A program made the translations under genes and the position numbers. From Enterobacter cancerogenus (GTDB taxonomy: Bacteria > Pseudomonadota > Gammaproteobacteria > Enterobacterales > Enterobacteriaceae): a DNA stretch of 64,000 nt. Each line of letters starts with the position of its first letter. Positions within the stretch are counted from its first letter, which is position 1. Below the pieces are notes generated by a model. That model did not search any database and was not told the origin of the DNA. It saw only the letters and a list, made by a program, of their open reading frames with translations. Positions 28,249 to 36,130 of the stretch are shown piece after piece. The stretch lies in NCBI RefSeq assembly GCF_019047785.1, contig NZ_CP077290.1, positions 2,976,001 through 3,040,000 of the forward strand, in the 5' to 3' direction.

Positions 28249-28825
28249 CAGAATGGACCGCCGCCGCGGTAAGCGCAAAAGGGGTGGCGGTGCAGACGGC
28301 AAGACTCAGCGACGCAATCTGACACTGGCTGACCGAATGCAGCGCGTGGGCGGCGCTGTCGATGCTGACAATCTGCCACGAGTGCGCGCCGCGCTGTTTA
28401 ACGATGGCACCTTTTCGCGTCCAGATGCGCCAGAACGCCGCAAGCTGGTTATCCGGCGCTTCATTTTCCAGTTCGGCATGTTCGGCACTGCTGAACACGG
28501 CGTTGGCGAGCGTCCGCCAGTTATCCTGCGCACGAATATGTTCCAGCGAACAGCCCACGTCACCTTCATCGCTGACGATCAGGGCAATATCATCCTCACA
28601 GTGGCTGACGCTGAACCACAGCGGGTAGTGGTCGGCAAAGCCCGGTTTTCCCTGTTCACTGTAGATAATCTCCGGCAACGGCTCTGGCGCAAACAGGCGC
28701 GAGAGCAGCCCGCGGCCCGCCAGCCAGCGGGCGCGCTGTGCGCCCTCAGGGGCATAACGGGTAAGGGCTTCGGCCCAGTTATCGGTACTGAGCGAGGAGA
28801 TTTTTCCCAGAAAAACCTGGTACAT
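28205..28825 (-). CDS. acpT: AcpT-like 4'-phosphopantetheinyl transferase with substituted active-site residues
   Basis: 206 aa from the ATG giving MYQVFLGKISSLS, as in E. coli AcpT (195 aa); 13 further in-frame codons upstream are unlikely to be used. The fold is recognisable: RARWLAGRGLLSR, EIIYSEQGKPGFA, FSVSHCEDDIALIVSD and FWRIWTRK. However, the magnesium motif G-x-D-x-E reads GCSLE (Ser93 for Asp; Glu95 kept), and the catalytic W-T-x-K-E reads WTRKG (Gly139 for Glu). Two of the three metal ligands are therefore gone although the frame is intact and the C-terminus extended. The protein may have lost transferase activity. It converges on arnF with 44 bp overlap. Confidence 0.88.
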   Translation of the reverse strand: MYQVFLGKISSLSTDNWAEALTRYAPEGAQRARWLAGRGLLSRLFAPEPLPEIIYSEQGKPGFADHYPLWFSVSHCEDDIALIVSDEGDVGCSLEHIRAQDNWRTLANAVFSSAEHAELENEAPDNQLAAFWRIWTRKGAIVKQRGAHSWQIVSIDSAAHALHSVSQCQIASLSLAVCTATPFALTAAAVHSVNNASGEKLSAHPQ

Positions 28826-28927
28826 AAGAGGTCTGGCCTTCAGTCGAAACAGAGATATCCGCACAGTTGCGCGGCGAAACCATTACTATAATCTATTGCT
28901 GCTCACAATAGCTAACCGGGAAGCGGA

Positions 28928-29977
28928 TTACCCCGGCAATCGACTTTTTGGCCGCCCTGGTCCGAGCAGTATCGCCAGTTTACTGCCGCCGTTGGTGGTC
29001 TCCATCCAGATTTTACACACGCTGGTAAGCGGTACCGACAGCAGCATCCCGACCGGCCCCAGCAGCCATCCCCAGACCAGCAACGACAAAAACACCACCA
29101 TCGTCGACATGCCCAGCCGGTGGCCCATCATGCGCGGCTCCAGGATATTGCCCAGCACCATGTGCACCGCCAGGAACAGCGCCCCGACCAGCATACATTC
29201 ATAAAAGCCATTAAATAAAAATGCCTGGATCATGGGCGGCACGGCGGAGAGCACCGCGCCAATGTTGGGCACGTAGTTCAGCAGAAACGCCAGCACGCCC
29301 CACATCAACGCGAACTGCACGTCCAGCAACACCAGCCCCAGCCAGACGATCACCCCGGTCCAGAGACTCAGCAAGGTTTTCAGCGCCAGATATTTAGAGA
29401 CGCCTTTTAACGCGCGGTGCAGGCCAGCGATGTGGATCTGCGGGTTATTCAGCGCAAAGCGCAGTTTGTAGGGAACATGGCGGACTTCAAAGAGCATGAA
29501 TACCACCGTCATGACCAGCAGCAAAATGCTGGCCATCGCGCCGGACAGGCCGGTCATCAGCGTGGTGGCGTAGGTCATTACCTTCTCGGAATCCATCCGG
29601 CGCAGCATCCGTTCCGGCGAGATATGCAGGTTGATAAACGGCATCATTCGTTGCAGGTCGACCAGCTTGCGCGTCAGCTCTTTGTTGTATTGCGGCAGCA
29701 TGGTGGAGAATTCACTTAGCGACGCGGCAAGCACGCCAAACAGGGCTGTCAGGACAATCAGCATCACAATCACCACAATGGTGATGGCGAGCGGGCGACT
29801 GACTCCCCGGCGTAAAAACCACGTCACCAGCGGGTTGAGAACGATGGCAAAAAAGAGCGCCAGCAGGAGCTGGACAAGAATATCGGCGGCCGCGTGGATC
29901 CCCGCAAGGATCACCACCAGACAGGCGAGTTTGAGGAGAATATGTAAACCCGCTTTGTCGGGCTGGGTGGTTAACAT
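28928..29977 (-). CDS. yhhT: AI-2E / PerM family membrane transporter YhhT
   Basis: 349 aa, the E. coli length. Seven or eight hydrophobic segments with the long amphipathic linker (SPERMLRRMDSEKVMTY...) characteristic of the PerM/AI-2E exporter family, and the signature NYVPNIGAVLSAVPPMIQAF. Inner membrane; substrate not established. The C-terminus (GPGRPKSRLPG) matches E. coli. Divergent from yhhS across 142 bp. Confidence 0.95.
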   Translation of the reverse strand: MLTTQPDKAGLHILLKLACLVVILAGIHAAADILVQLLLALFFAIVLNPLVTWFLRRGVSRPLAITIVVIVMLIVLTALFGVLAASLSEFSTMLPQYNKELTRKLVDLQRMMPFINLHISPERMLRRMDSEKVMTYATTLMTGLSGAMASILLLVMTVVFMLFEVRHVPYKLRFALNNPQIHIAGLHRALKGVSKYLALKTLLSLWTGVIVWLGLVLLDVQFALMWGVLAFLLNYVPNIGAVLSAVPPMIQAFLFNGFYECMLVGALFLAVHMVLGNILEPRMMGHRLGMSTMVVFLSLLVWGWLLGPVGMLLSVPLTSVCKIWMETTNGGSKLAILLGPGRPKSRLPG

Positions 29978-30119
29978 GGGTTTTCCTTAATGTGGTTGCA
30001 CGCTAAGTGTAGTGCGGCGCAGGCGCTTCGTCTGGGTCGATAATCTGAAAGTCGCTGCTGATTTTCTTATCCCGTCATGGTAATAGTGAAACACTGTTGC
30101 AAAACTCTGGTAGACCGTC

Positions 30120-31337
30120 ATGCCCGAACCTGCCGCCGAACCGGCGCTAAGCGGATTGCGCCTCAATCTGCGCATTGTTTCTGTTGTTATTTTCAATTTC
30201 GCCAGCTATCTGACCATTGGCCTGCCGCTGGCGGTTCTGCCGGGCTACGTCCATGAGGTGATGGGGTTCAGCGCCTTCTGGGCGGGGCTGGTGATTAGCC
30301 TGCAATATTTCGCCACGCTGATGAGCCGTCCGCATGCCGGGCGTTATGCCGATCTGTTTGGGCCAAAAAGCATTGTTGTGGTGGGGCTGTGCGGCTGCTT
30401 TTTAAGCGGGCTGAGCTATTTTCTGGCGGCCACCACCAGCCATCTGCCGCTGGTGAGCCTGGTGCTGCTCTGCCTGGGGCGCGTCATTTTAGGCATCGGG
30501 CAAAGCCTGGCGGGCACCGGCTCGACGCTGTGGGGCGTTGGCGTGGTCGGCGCACCGCATATCGGGCGCGTTATCTCCTGGAACGGGATTGTGACCTATG
30601 GCGCGATGGCGATCGGCGCGCCGCTGGGCGTGGTGTGCTACGCCTGGGGCGGGCTGTATGGTCTGGCGATAACCATCATGGCGGTGGCGCTGCTGGCGAT
30701 TGTGCTCGCGCTGCCGCGCCCGAAGGTGAAGGCCAGCAAAGGCAAGCCGCTGCCGTTTCGCGCGGTGCTGGGGCGCGTGTGGCCGTACGGGATGGCGCTT
30801 GCGCTGGCCTCGGCGGGATTCGGCGTCATCGCCACCTTTATCACCCTGTTCTACGACGCTAAAGGCTGGGACGGCGCGGCCTTTGCGCTCACCCTGTTCA
30901 GCTGTGCGTTTGTGGGCACACGCTTACTCTTCCCGAACGGCATTAACCGCCTGGGCGGGCTGAACGTGGCGATGATCTGCTTTGCGGTGGAGTTTATCGG
31001 GCTGCTGTTGACCGGGTTCGCCAGCGCACCGTGGGTGGCGAAAGTGGGCGTTTTCCTCGCAGGCGCGGGCTTCTCGCTGGTCTTCCCCGCGCTGGGCGTG
31101 GTGGCGGTGAAGGCGGTGCCGCAGCAAAACCAGGGGGCAGCGCTGGCAACCTACACGGTGTTTATGGATATGTCTCTTGGCATTACCGGGCCGCTGGCCG
31201 GACTGGTGATGGCGTGGGCGGGGGTGCCGGTGATCTATCTGGCGGCAGCGGGGCTGGTGGCTGTCGCGCTGCTGCTGACGTGGCGGCTAAAAAAATGGCC
31301 CCCGGTGCAGGCACCGGAGGCCACGTCCTCTTCGTGA
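30120..31337 (+). CDS. yhhS: Major facilitator superfamily transporter YhhS
   Basis: 405 aa, twelve predicted spans. The loop between spans 2 and 3 carries the MFS motif (SRPHAGRYADLFGPKS), and FVGTRLLFPNGINRLG is the equivalent in the second half. In E. coli it is an arabinose/glyphosate-type efflux candidate; the substrate cannot be told here. The 3' coding end contains the hairpin that terminates the convergent dcrB transcript, and only 3 bp separate the two stop codons. Confidence 0.94.
   Translation: MPEPAAEPALSGLRLNLRIVSVVIFNFASYLTIGLPLAVLPGYVHEVMGFSAFWAGLVISLQYFATLMSRPHAGRYADLFGPKSIVVVGLCGCFLSGLSYFLAATTSHLPLVSLVLLCLGRVILGIGQSLAGTGSTLWGVGVVGAPHIGRVISWNGIVTYGAMAIGAPLGVVCYAWGGLYGLAITIMAVALLAIVLALPRPKVKASKGKPLPFRAVLGRVWPYGMALALASAGFGVIATFITLFYDAKGWDGAAFALTLFSCAFVGTRLLFPNGINRLGGLNVAMICFAVEFIGLLLTGFASAPWVAKVGVFLAGAGFSLVFPALGVVAVKAVPQQNQGAALATYTVFMDMSLGITGPLAGLVMAWAGVPVIYLAAAGLVAVALLLTWRLKKWPPVQAPEATSSS
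31289..31322 (-). terminator. Rho-independent terminator of dcrB, inside the yhhS coding end
   Basis: On the minus strand the stem GGCCTCCGGTGC-ct-GCACCGGGGGCC is followed by ATTTTTTT. It lies 19 to 52 bp beyond the dcrB stop and entirely within the last codons of yhhS, so the codons for KKWPPVQAPEA double as a terminator. Confidence 0.85.
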
Positions 31338-31340
31338 AAC

Positions 31341-31898
31341 TTACTGGATCACGAGGGTATTGATGATGTTTTCTGCGGCGGTCTGCGCTTTCTGCTGGTC
31401 GTCCGCTGGCAGGGTGATCTGGATGGTCAGCAGTTTGTTATCTACCTTGCCGAGCACCACAGACGAGTAGGCGGTCTGGCCTTTCGCCGAGATGATGCTG
31501 TCCAGCTGCTGCAGCGTGTGGCCTTTCAGGTCGATAGACTTGTTGGTCACAACCTGGAGCTGCGGGTCGCGGCTGCGCTGCTGGTCTTCCAGACGTTTAG
31601 ACAGCACGGCCAGATCTTCGCTGGTGTCGTCGCCCACAATCACAATCACGGCTTTCTGCCCGGTGGCATCGGAATAGACGTGCATGTTGTTCGCCTGGGT
31701 ACCCAGCTTGCCGCTCTGATCGGTCATATCCGCGGGCAGAGAGAAACTGAGTTTGCCGTCCAGCAGGCTCACCGGCTGACCGGTGGCGTTGCTTTCTGCG
31801 GACGCGCCCTGAGCAGGCGTTTTCGTGTCGCTGTTATCACAGGCTGCAAGACCCACAACCAGCAGGCCAATCCCGACATATTTAACCAGATTGCGCAT
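31341..31898 (-). CDS. dcrB: DcrB-type lipoprotein
   Basis: 185 aa. [20 protein letters not shown] is a lipoprotein signal with lipobox LAAC (Cys20), followed by Asp-Asn, which may favour inner-membrane retention. The mature domain matches E. coli DcrB, a periplasmic-facing lipoprotein required for phage C1/C6 adsorption or DNA entry and implicated with YciB in envelope integrity. The start is 72 bp from the yhhQ stop on the same strand. Confidence 0.95.
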   Translation of the reverse strand: MRNLVKYVGIGLLVVGLAACDNSDTKTPAQGASAESNATGQPVSLLDGKLSFSLPADMTDQSGKLGTQANNMHVYSDATGQKAVIVIVGDDTSEDLAVLSKRLEDQQRSRDPQLQVVTNKSIDLKGHTLQQLDSIISAKGQTAYSSVVLGKVDNKLLTIQITLPADDQQKAQTAAENIINTLVIQ

Positions 31899-31970
31899 TG
31901 ACTTCTTCCTTTCGATAAACGGCCATAGCGGCTCATTCGTTCATCTTATCACAACTGATAAAGCGAACCC

Positions 31971-32636
31971 TTAACCTGCCTGCAATGCGGAGATTTCAGA
32001 TTTATCTGCCAGCCTTTTCAACAGCATATTCAACAGCACGCCGTACATCGGCAGGAAGAACACAATGCTGATCAGCACTTTGAAGCAGTAGTCCACCAGG
32101 GCGATCTCCATCCAGTGCGCGGCCATGAACGCGTCCGGGCTGCGCCAGAAGGCGATGAAGAAGAAGGCCAGCGTGTCGCTAACGTTGCCGAACAGCGTCG
32201 ACGCGGTAGGGGCCATCCACCAGCGGTGGTTCTGACGCAAGCGGTTAAAGACGTGCACGTCGAGGATCTGCCCCAGGGCGTAGGCCATAAAGCTGGCGGC
32301 GGCGATACGCGCGACAAACAGGTTGAAGTGCGTCAGCGCCTCAACGCCCTGCCAGCTTCCCATGTAAAACAGGGAGGAGATAACGTACGAAATGAACAAC
32401 GCCGGAAGCATAACCGCGAAAATAATGCGGCGTGCCAGCGGTGCGCCAAAGATCCGCACGGTTAAATCGGTGGCGAGAAAAATAAACGGAAAGCTGAACG
32501 CGCCCCAGGTGGTATGGAAACCAAAAATGGAGATAGGGAGCTGCACCAGATAGTTGCTGGAGGTGATCACCACCAGATGAAAAAGCGAAAGCCAGAACAA
32601 CGCTTTTACGCGCTGCGATTGAGAAAACTGCGTCAT
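31971..32636 (-). CDS. yhhQ: Queuosine precursor transporter YhhQ
   Basis: 221 aa from ATG at 32636 (MTQFSQSQRVKALFWLS), chosen for match to E. coli YhhQ and the AAAGG nearby; 31 upstream in-frame codons look non-coding. A six-span membrane protein with the family stretch FPFIFLATDLTVRIFG and TLFGNVSDTLAFFFIAFW. It imports preQ0/preQ1 for tRNA queuosine. Divergent from tusA across 166 bp. Confidence 0.95.
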   Translation of the reverse strand: MTQFSQSQRVKALFWLSLFHLVVITSSNYLVQLPISIFGFHTTWGAFSFPFIFLATDLTVRIFGAPLARRIIFAVMLPALFISYVISSLFYMGSWQGVEALTHFNLFVARIAAASFMAYALGQILDVHVFNRLRQNHRWWMAPTASTLFGNVSDTLAFFFIAFWRSPDAFMAAHWMEIALVDYCFKVLISIVFFLPMYGVLLNMLLKRLADKSEISALQAG

Positions 32637-32802
32637 ATTGTGACCTTTTTGAACGTTGGGGTGAGGGAACCCAATAAAAACCGCCGCATCATACTGCTTT
32701 GACAGGACTTTGCAATGGCTAATTTTCACGCAATCGTTAACCTGTTTGCAATGCGGGCAGCGGGGCGTAAACTACAGCCGTTTTTTTAGCCTTGAGAAGA
32801 TT

Positions 32803-33045
32803 ATGACCGACCTGTTCGCCAGCCCAGACCATACCCTTGATGCCCAGGGCCTCCGCTGCCCGGAACCTGTCATGATGGTGCGCAAAACCGTACGCAACAT
32901 GCAGACCGGCGAAACGCTGCTGATCATCGCCGATGACCCGGCCACCACCCGCGATATCCCCGGTTTTTGTACCTTCATGGAGCACGAACTGGTGGCGCAG
33001 GAAACCCAGGCCCTGCCATATCGGTATCTGCTTCGTAAGGGATAA
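32803..33045 (+). CDS. tusA: Sulfur carrier protein TusA
   Basis: 80 aa from ATG at 32803 ([28 protein letters not shown]), with GAGAAG upstream; the frame is open further upstream without coding character. The persulfide-carrying Cys lies in GLRCPEP. TusA relays sulfur from IscS to TusBCD-TusE-MnmA for 2-thiolation of wobble uridine and feeds other pathways such as molybdopterin synthesis. It is followed by a weak palindromic repeat and the TRAP operon. Confidence 0.97.
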   Translation: MTDLFASPDHTLDAQGLRCPEPVMMVRKTVRNMQTGETLLIIADDPATTRDIPGFCTFMEHELVAQETQALPYRYLLRKG

Positions 33046-33079
33046 CCCCCCGGCCCTCTCGCACAGTGAGAGGGCGAGC
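33046..33079. repeat. Degenerate palindromic repeat (CCCTCTC family), copy 2
   Basis: CCGGCCCTCTCGCACAGTGAGAGGGCG retains the CCCTCTC/GAGAGGG arms, but the loop is altered and the GGGGTGAGGG flank reduced. It sits directly after the tusA stop. Confidence 0.6.
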
Positions 33080-33113
33080 ACTATTTTAAACCGTCGTTTC
33101 ATTATTTCGCACT

Positions 33114-33133
33114 TTTGTGAGGCGCTTCACCTC
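33114..33133 (+). promoter_or_regulatory. Putative CRP site upstream of the TRAP operon
   Basis: TGTGA-GGCGCT-TCACC matches the CRP dyad TGTGA-n6-TCACA in nine of ten positions. It is centred about 96 bp before the dctP start, suggesting catabolite control of the transporter. Confidence 0.5.
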
Positions 33134-33154
33134 CGCCTTTCCAGCCGTAGTCTA

Positions 33155-33188
33155 ATTTTTAAGCGTCTAAAAATAAAACACCGTTTTA
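33155..33188. promoter_or_regulatory. Two overlapping palindromes, candidate operators of the TRAP operon
   Basis: ATTTTTA-agcgtc-TAAAAAT (33155-33174) is followed, sharing one base, by TAAAAC-acc-GTTTTA (33174-33188). Both dyads are perfect and lie 32-65 bp before dctP. They could bind a regulator not encoded in this window. Confidence 0.5.
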
Positions 33189-33219
33189 ACGCTTACCTCA
33201 CTACCCTGGAGCTGACTCG

Positions 33220-34191
33220 ATGAAAACGACCCTCAAGCCGTTACTGGCCGCGCTGTGTCTGTCTGTTATGGCCTGCCCGGTTTCTGCGCAAACCATCAAA
33301 GCCGCAGACGTTCACCCCGAAGGCTACCCGAATGTGGTCGCTGTGCAACACATGGGCGAAAAGCTTAAACAACAAACCAACGGCGAGCTGGAGATTAAGG
33401 TCTTCCCCGGCGGCGTGCTCGGTGATGAAAAGCAGATGATTGAGCAGGCGCAAATGGGGGCGATCGATATGATCCGCGTCTCTATGGCTCCCGTTGCGGC
33501 CATCCTGCCGGACATCGAAGTTTTTACGCTCCCCTACATCTTTCGCGATGAAGATCATATGCACAAGGTGATCGACGGGGAGATTGGCAAGCAAATCGGC
33601 GACAAACTCACTGCAAACCCCAAATCCCGACTGGTGTTCCTTGGCTGGATGGATTCCGGCACCCGCAACCTGATCACCAAAGAGCCCATCGTCAAACCTG
33701 AAGATCTGAGCGGCAAAAAAATCCGCGTACAGGGCAGCCCTGTGGCGCTGGCGACCCTGAAAGATATGGGGGCCAACGCGGTGGCCATGGGCGTGAGCGA
33801 GGTCTACAGCGGTATGCAGACCGGCGTCATCGACGGCGCGGAAAACAACCCGCCGACCTTTATCGCCCATAACTACATGCCGATTGCGAAAAACTACACC
33901 CTGAGCGGGCACTTTATCACCCCGGAAATGGTGCTCTACTCGAAGGTGAAATGGGACAAGCTCAACGCCGACCAGCAGCAAAAAATCCTGACCCTGGCCC
34001 GTGAGGCGCAGTTCGAGCAGCGCAAGCTCTGGAACGCCTATAACCAGCAGGCGCTGGACAAAATGAAGGCGGGCGGCGTGGCGTTTCACGACATCGACAA
34101 AACGGTGTTTATCAAAGCCACAGAGCCGGTGCGCGCCCAGTATGGCGACAAGCATCAGGATCTGATGAAAGCCATCGCTGACGCCCAGTAA
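33220..34191 (+). CDS. TRAP transporter solute-binding protein (DctP family)
   Basis: 323 aa. Signal peptide MKTTLKPLLAALCLSVMACPVSA, cut near 23; the Cys in it is not in a good lipobox. The mature protein has the DctP hallmarks: LEIKVFPGGVLGDEKQMIEQAQMGAIDMIRVS, the conserved Arg in GKKIRVQGSPVALATLKDMGA (salt bridge to substrate carboxylate), and GVSEVYSGMQTGVIDGAENNPPTF. It binds an organic acid in the periplasm, probably a C4-dicarboxylate-, sialate- or sugar-acid-like compound. First of a P-Q-M operon with no catabolic enzyme attached, so the ligand is unknown. A CTGGAG ribosome site lies before ATG. Confidence 0.93.
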   Translation: MKTTLKPLLAALCLSVMACPVSAQTIKAADVHPEGYPNVVAVQHMGEKLKQQTNGELEIKVFPGGVLGDEKQMIEQAQMGAIDMIRVSMAPVAAILPDIEVFTLPYIFRDEDHMHKVIDGEIGKQIGDKLTANPKSRLVFLGWMDSGTRNLITKEPIVKPEDLSGKKIRVQGSPVALATLKDMGANAVAMGVSEVYSGMQTGVIDGAENNPPTFIAHNYMPIAKNYTLSGHFITPEMVLYSKVKWDKLNADQQQKILTLAREAQFEQRKLWNAYNQQALDKMKAGGVAFHDIDKTVFIKATEPVRAQYGDKHQDLMKAIADAQ

Positions 34192-34203
34192 CCCGGAGCG
34201 CGT

Positions 34204-34713
34204 ATGTCCGAACTCTACCTGAAGTGGATGGACCGTCTGTACCTGCTCGCCATGACCGTGGCGGGTATCTCGCTGCTGGTGATGACGATCGTGATCCCGA
34301 TTGGCATCTTCTCGCGCTACGTGCTCAACCGCGGCGAATCCTGGCCGGAGCCGATAGCCATTATTTGCATGGTGACCTTCACCTTTATCGGCGCGGCGGT
34401 AGGGTACCGCGCCGGATCGCATATCGCGGTGAATATGCTGACCGACCGGCTGCCCGCGGCACTGCAAAGGCTGTGCGCGCGGGTGGTGGACCTGCTGATG
34501 CTGCTGATTTCCGGCCTCATGTGCTGGTACAGCTACTGGCTGTGCGTCGAGCTTTGGGAGCAGCCCGTCGCGGAATTCCCGCTCCTGACCTCCGGCGAAA
34601 GCTATCTGCCGCTGCCGGTCGGCTCGGCCATTCTGATCCTGTTTGTCGTTGAACGCCTGCTGTTTGGCTCGCAGGAACACCGTCCCGTCGTGCTGATCGG
34701 CAACCACAGTTAA
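34204..34713 (+). CDS. TRAP transporter small permease subunit (DctQ family)
   Basis: 169 aa, four hydrophobic segments. RYVLNRGESWPEPIAIICMVTFTFIGAAVGYRAGSHIAVNML carries the DctQ signature (W-x-E-E/P-x3 and the G-A-H-I-like loop). It forms the membrane complex with the M subunit, driven by the sodium gradient in studied members. It starts 12 bp after dctP with GGAG, and 10 bp separate it from the M gene. Confidence 0.92.
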   Translation: MSELYLKWMDRLYLLAMTVAGISLLVMTIVIPIGIFSRYVLNRGESWPEPIAIICMVTFTFIGAAVGYRAGSHIAVNMLTDRLPAALQRLCARVVDLLMLLISGLMCWYSYWLCVELWEQPVAEFPLLTSGESYLPLPVGSAILILFVVERLLFGSQEHRPVVLIGNHS

Positions 34714-34723
34714 GGGGTGAACC

Positions 34724-36010
34724 ATGGATGCATTCGTATTGTTATTCACCCTCGCCATTTTGCTGGCTCTGGGGATGCCGGTGGCGTTTGCCGTCGGGCT
34801 TAGCGCCGTGGCGGGCGCGCTGTGGATTGATCTGCCGCTGGAAGCGCTGATGATCCAAATCACCAGCGGGGTGAACAAGTTTACCCTGCTGGCGATCCCG
34901 TTCTTTATCCTCGCCGGGGCGATCATGGCGGAAGGGGGCATCGCCCGGCGGCTGGTCAACTTTGCCTACGTGTTTGTCGGCTTCATCCGCGGCGGGCTGT
35001 CGCTGGTGAATATCGTGGCCTCGACGTTCTTCGGCGCCATTTCCGGTTCGTCGGTAGCGGATACGGCCTCCATCGGTAGCGTGATGATCCCGGAGATGGA
35101 GAAGAAAGGCTATCCACGGGAGTACGCGGCGGCCGTCACCGCCAGCGGCTCGGTGCAGGCGATTTTGATCCCGCCCAGCCATAACTCGGTGATTTACTCC
35201 CTGGCGGCGGGCGGCACGGTCTCCATCGCCACGCTGTTTATCGCGGGCGTGCTGCCGGGGCTGCTGCTGGGCGTCAGCCTGATGGTGCTGTGCTTATGCT
35301 TTGCCCGCAAGCGTGGTTATCCGAAGGGGGACAAAATCCCGTTTATGCAGGCGCTGAAGATCATGCTGGATGCCCTGTGGGGGCTGATGACGGTGGTCAT
35401 TATTCTCGGCGGGATATTGTCCGGGATATTTACCGCCACGGAATCCGCCGCCGTCGCCTGTCTGTGGGCGTTCTTCGTCACCATGTTTATCTACCGCGAC
35501 TACAAGTGGAACGAATTGCCGAAGCTGATGTGCCGCACGGTGAAAACGGTCACTATCGTCATGATTTTGATTGGCTTTGCCGCGGCGTTTGGCGCGGTGA
35601 TGACCTACATGCAGCTGCCGACGCGCATCACCGAGTTTTTCACCTCGCTCTCTGATAACAAGTACGTGATCCTGATGTACCTCAACGTCATGCTGCTGCT
35701 GATTGGCACATTGATGGACATGGCGCCGATTATCCTGATCCTGACGCCGGTGCTGCTGCCGGTGACCAATTCGCTGGGGATCGACCCGGTGCATTTCGGG
35801 ATGATCATGATGGTGAACCTCGGGATCGGGCTGATTACCCCGCCGGTCGGGTCGGTGCTGTTTGTGGCGAGTGCGGTAAGCAAGCAGCGAATCGAAACCG
35901 TGGTGAAGGCGATGCTGCCGTTTTACGGCATGCTGCTGGTGGTGCTGGGGATGGTAACGTACATCCCGGCAATTTCACTGTGGCTGCCGGGGGTATTAGG
36001 GATGCAGTGA
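34724..36010 (+). CDS. TRAP transporter large permease subunit (DctM family)
   Basis: 428 aa with about 12 spans. LAIPFFILAGAIMAEGGIARRLVNFA, ASTFFGAISGSSVADTASIGSVMIPEMEKKGYPREYAAAVT and GIGLITPPVGSVLFV are strongly conserved elevator-type DctM segments that hold the substrate and sodium sites. It completes the three-gene TRAP unit. An AAGGGG ribosome site precedes ATG. Followed by two palindromic repeats and the convergent zntA. E. coli K-12 has zntA directly after tusA, so this operon is an insertion relative to it. Confidence 0.95.
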   Translation: MDAFVLLFTLAILLALGMPVAFAVGLSAVAGALWIDLPLEALMIQITSGVNKFTLLAIPFFILAGAIMAEGGIARRLVNFAYVFVGFIRGGLSLVNIVASTFFGAISGSSVADTASIGSVMIPEMEKKGYPREYAAAVTASGSVQAILIPPSHNSVIYSLAAGGTVSIATLFIAGVLPGLLLGVSLMVLCLCFARKRGYPKGDKIPFMQALKIMLDALWGLMTVVIILGGILSGIFTATESAAVACLWAFFVTMFIYRDYKWNELPKLMCRTVKTVTIVMILIGFAAAFGAVMTYMQLPTRITEFFTSLSDNKYVILMYLNVMLLLIGTLMDMAPIILILTPVLLPVTNSLGIDPVHFGMIMMVNLGIGLITPPVGSVLFVASAVSKQRIETVVKAMLPFYGMLLVVLGMVTYIPAISLWLPGVLGMQ

Positions 36011-36015
36011 CGCCG

Positions 36016-36112
36016 CTCTTCTCCCTTTCAACGTGGGAGAGGGTTGGGGTGGAGCATCAGGCCGCACCCTAACCCAATCCATGACCGGGTAGCGGCGATG
36101 CCTTACCCGGCC
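36016..36112. repeat. CCCTCTCC-family palindrome (copy 3) plus a REP-like half element
   Basis: CTCCCTTTCAACGTGGGAGAGGGTTGGGGTGgaGCATCAGGCCGCACC (36016-36068; the left arm is partly decayed, written here as CTCCCTTTC / GTGGGAGAGGG) is followed by CCGGGTAGCGGCGATGCC...ACCCGGCC at 36084-36112. It lies between the convergent dctM-like gene and zntA. Confidence 0.75.
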
Positions 36113-36130
36113 AACGGTTCGATAACGATT

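Noticed and set aside
28205..28825. Calling acpT a pseudogene
   Set aside because: The frame is complete and most conserved segments are kept. Only the active-site substitutions argue against function, so it is listed as a gene with a caveat.
33241..34959. 572-codon minus-strand frame spanning the TRAP genes
   Set aside because: Crosses three well-supported genes and their gaps on the opposite strand; His/Gln/Arg-rich shadow composition.
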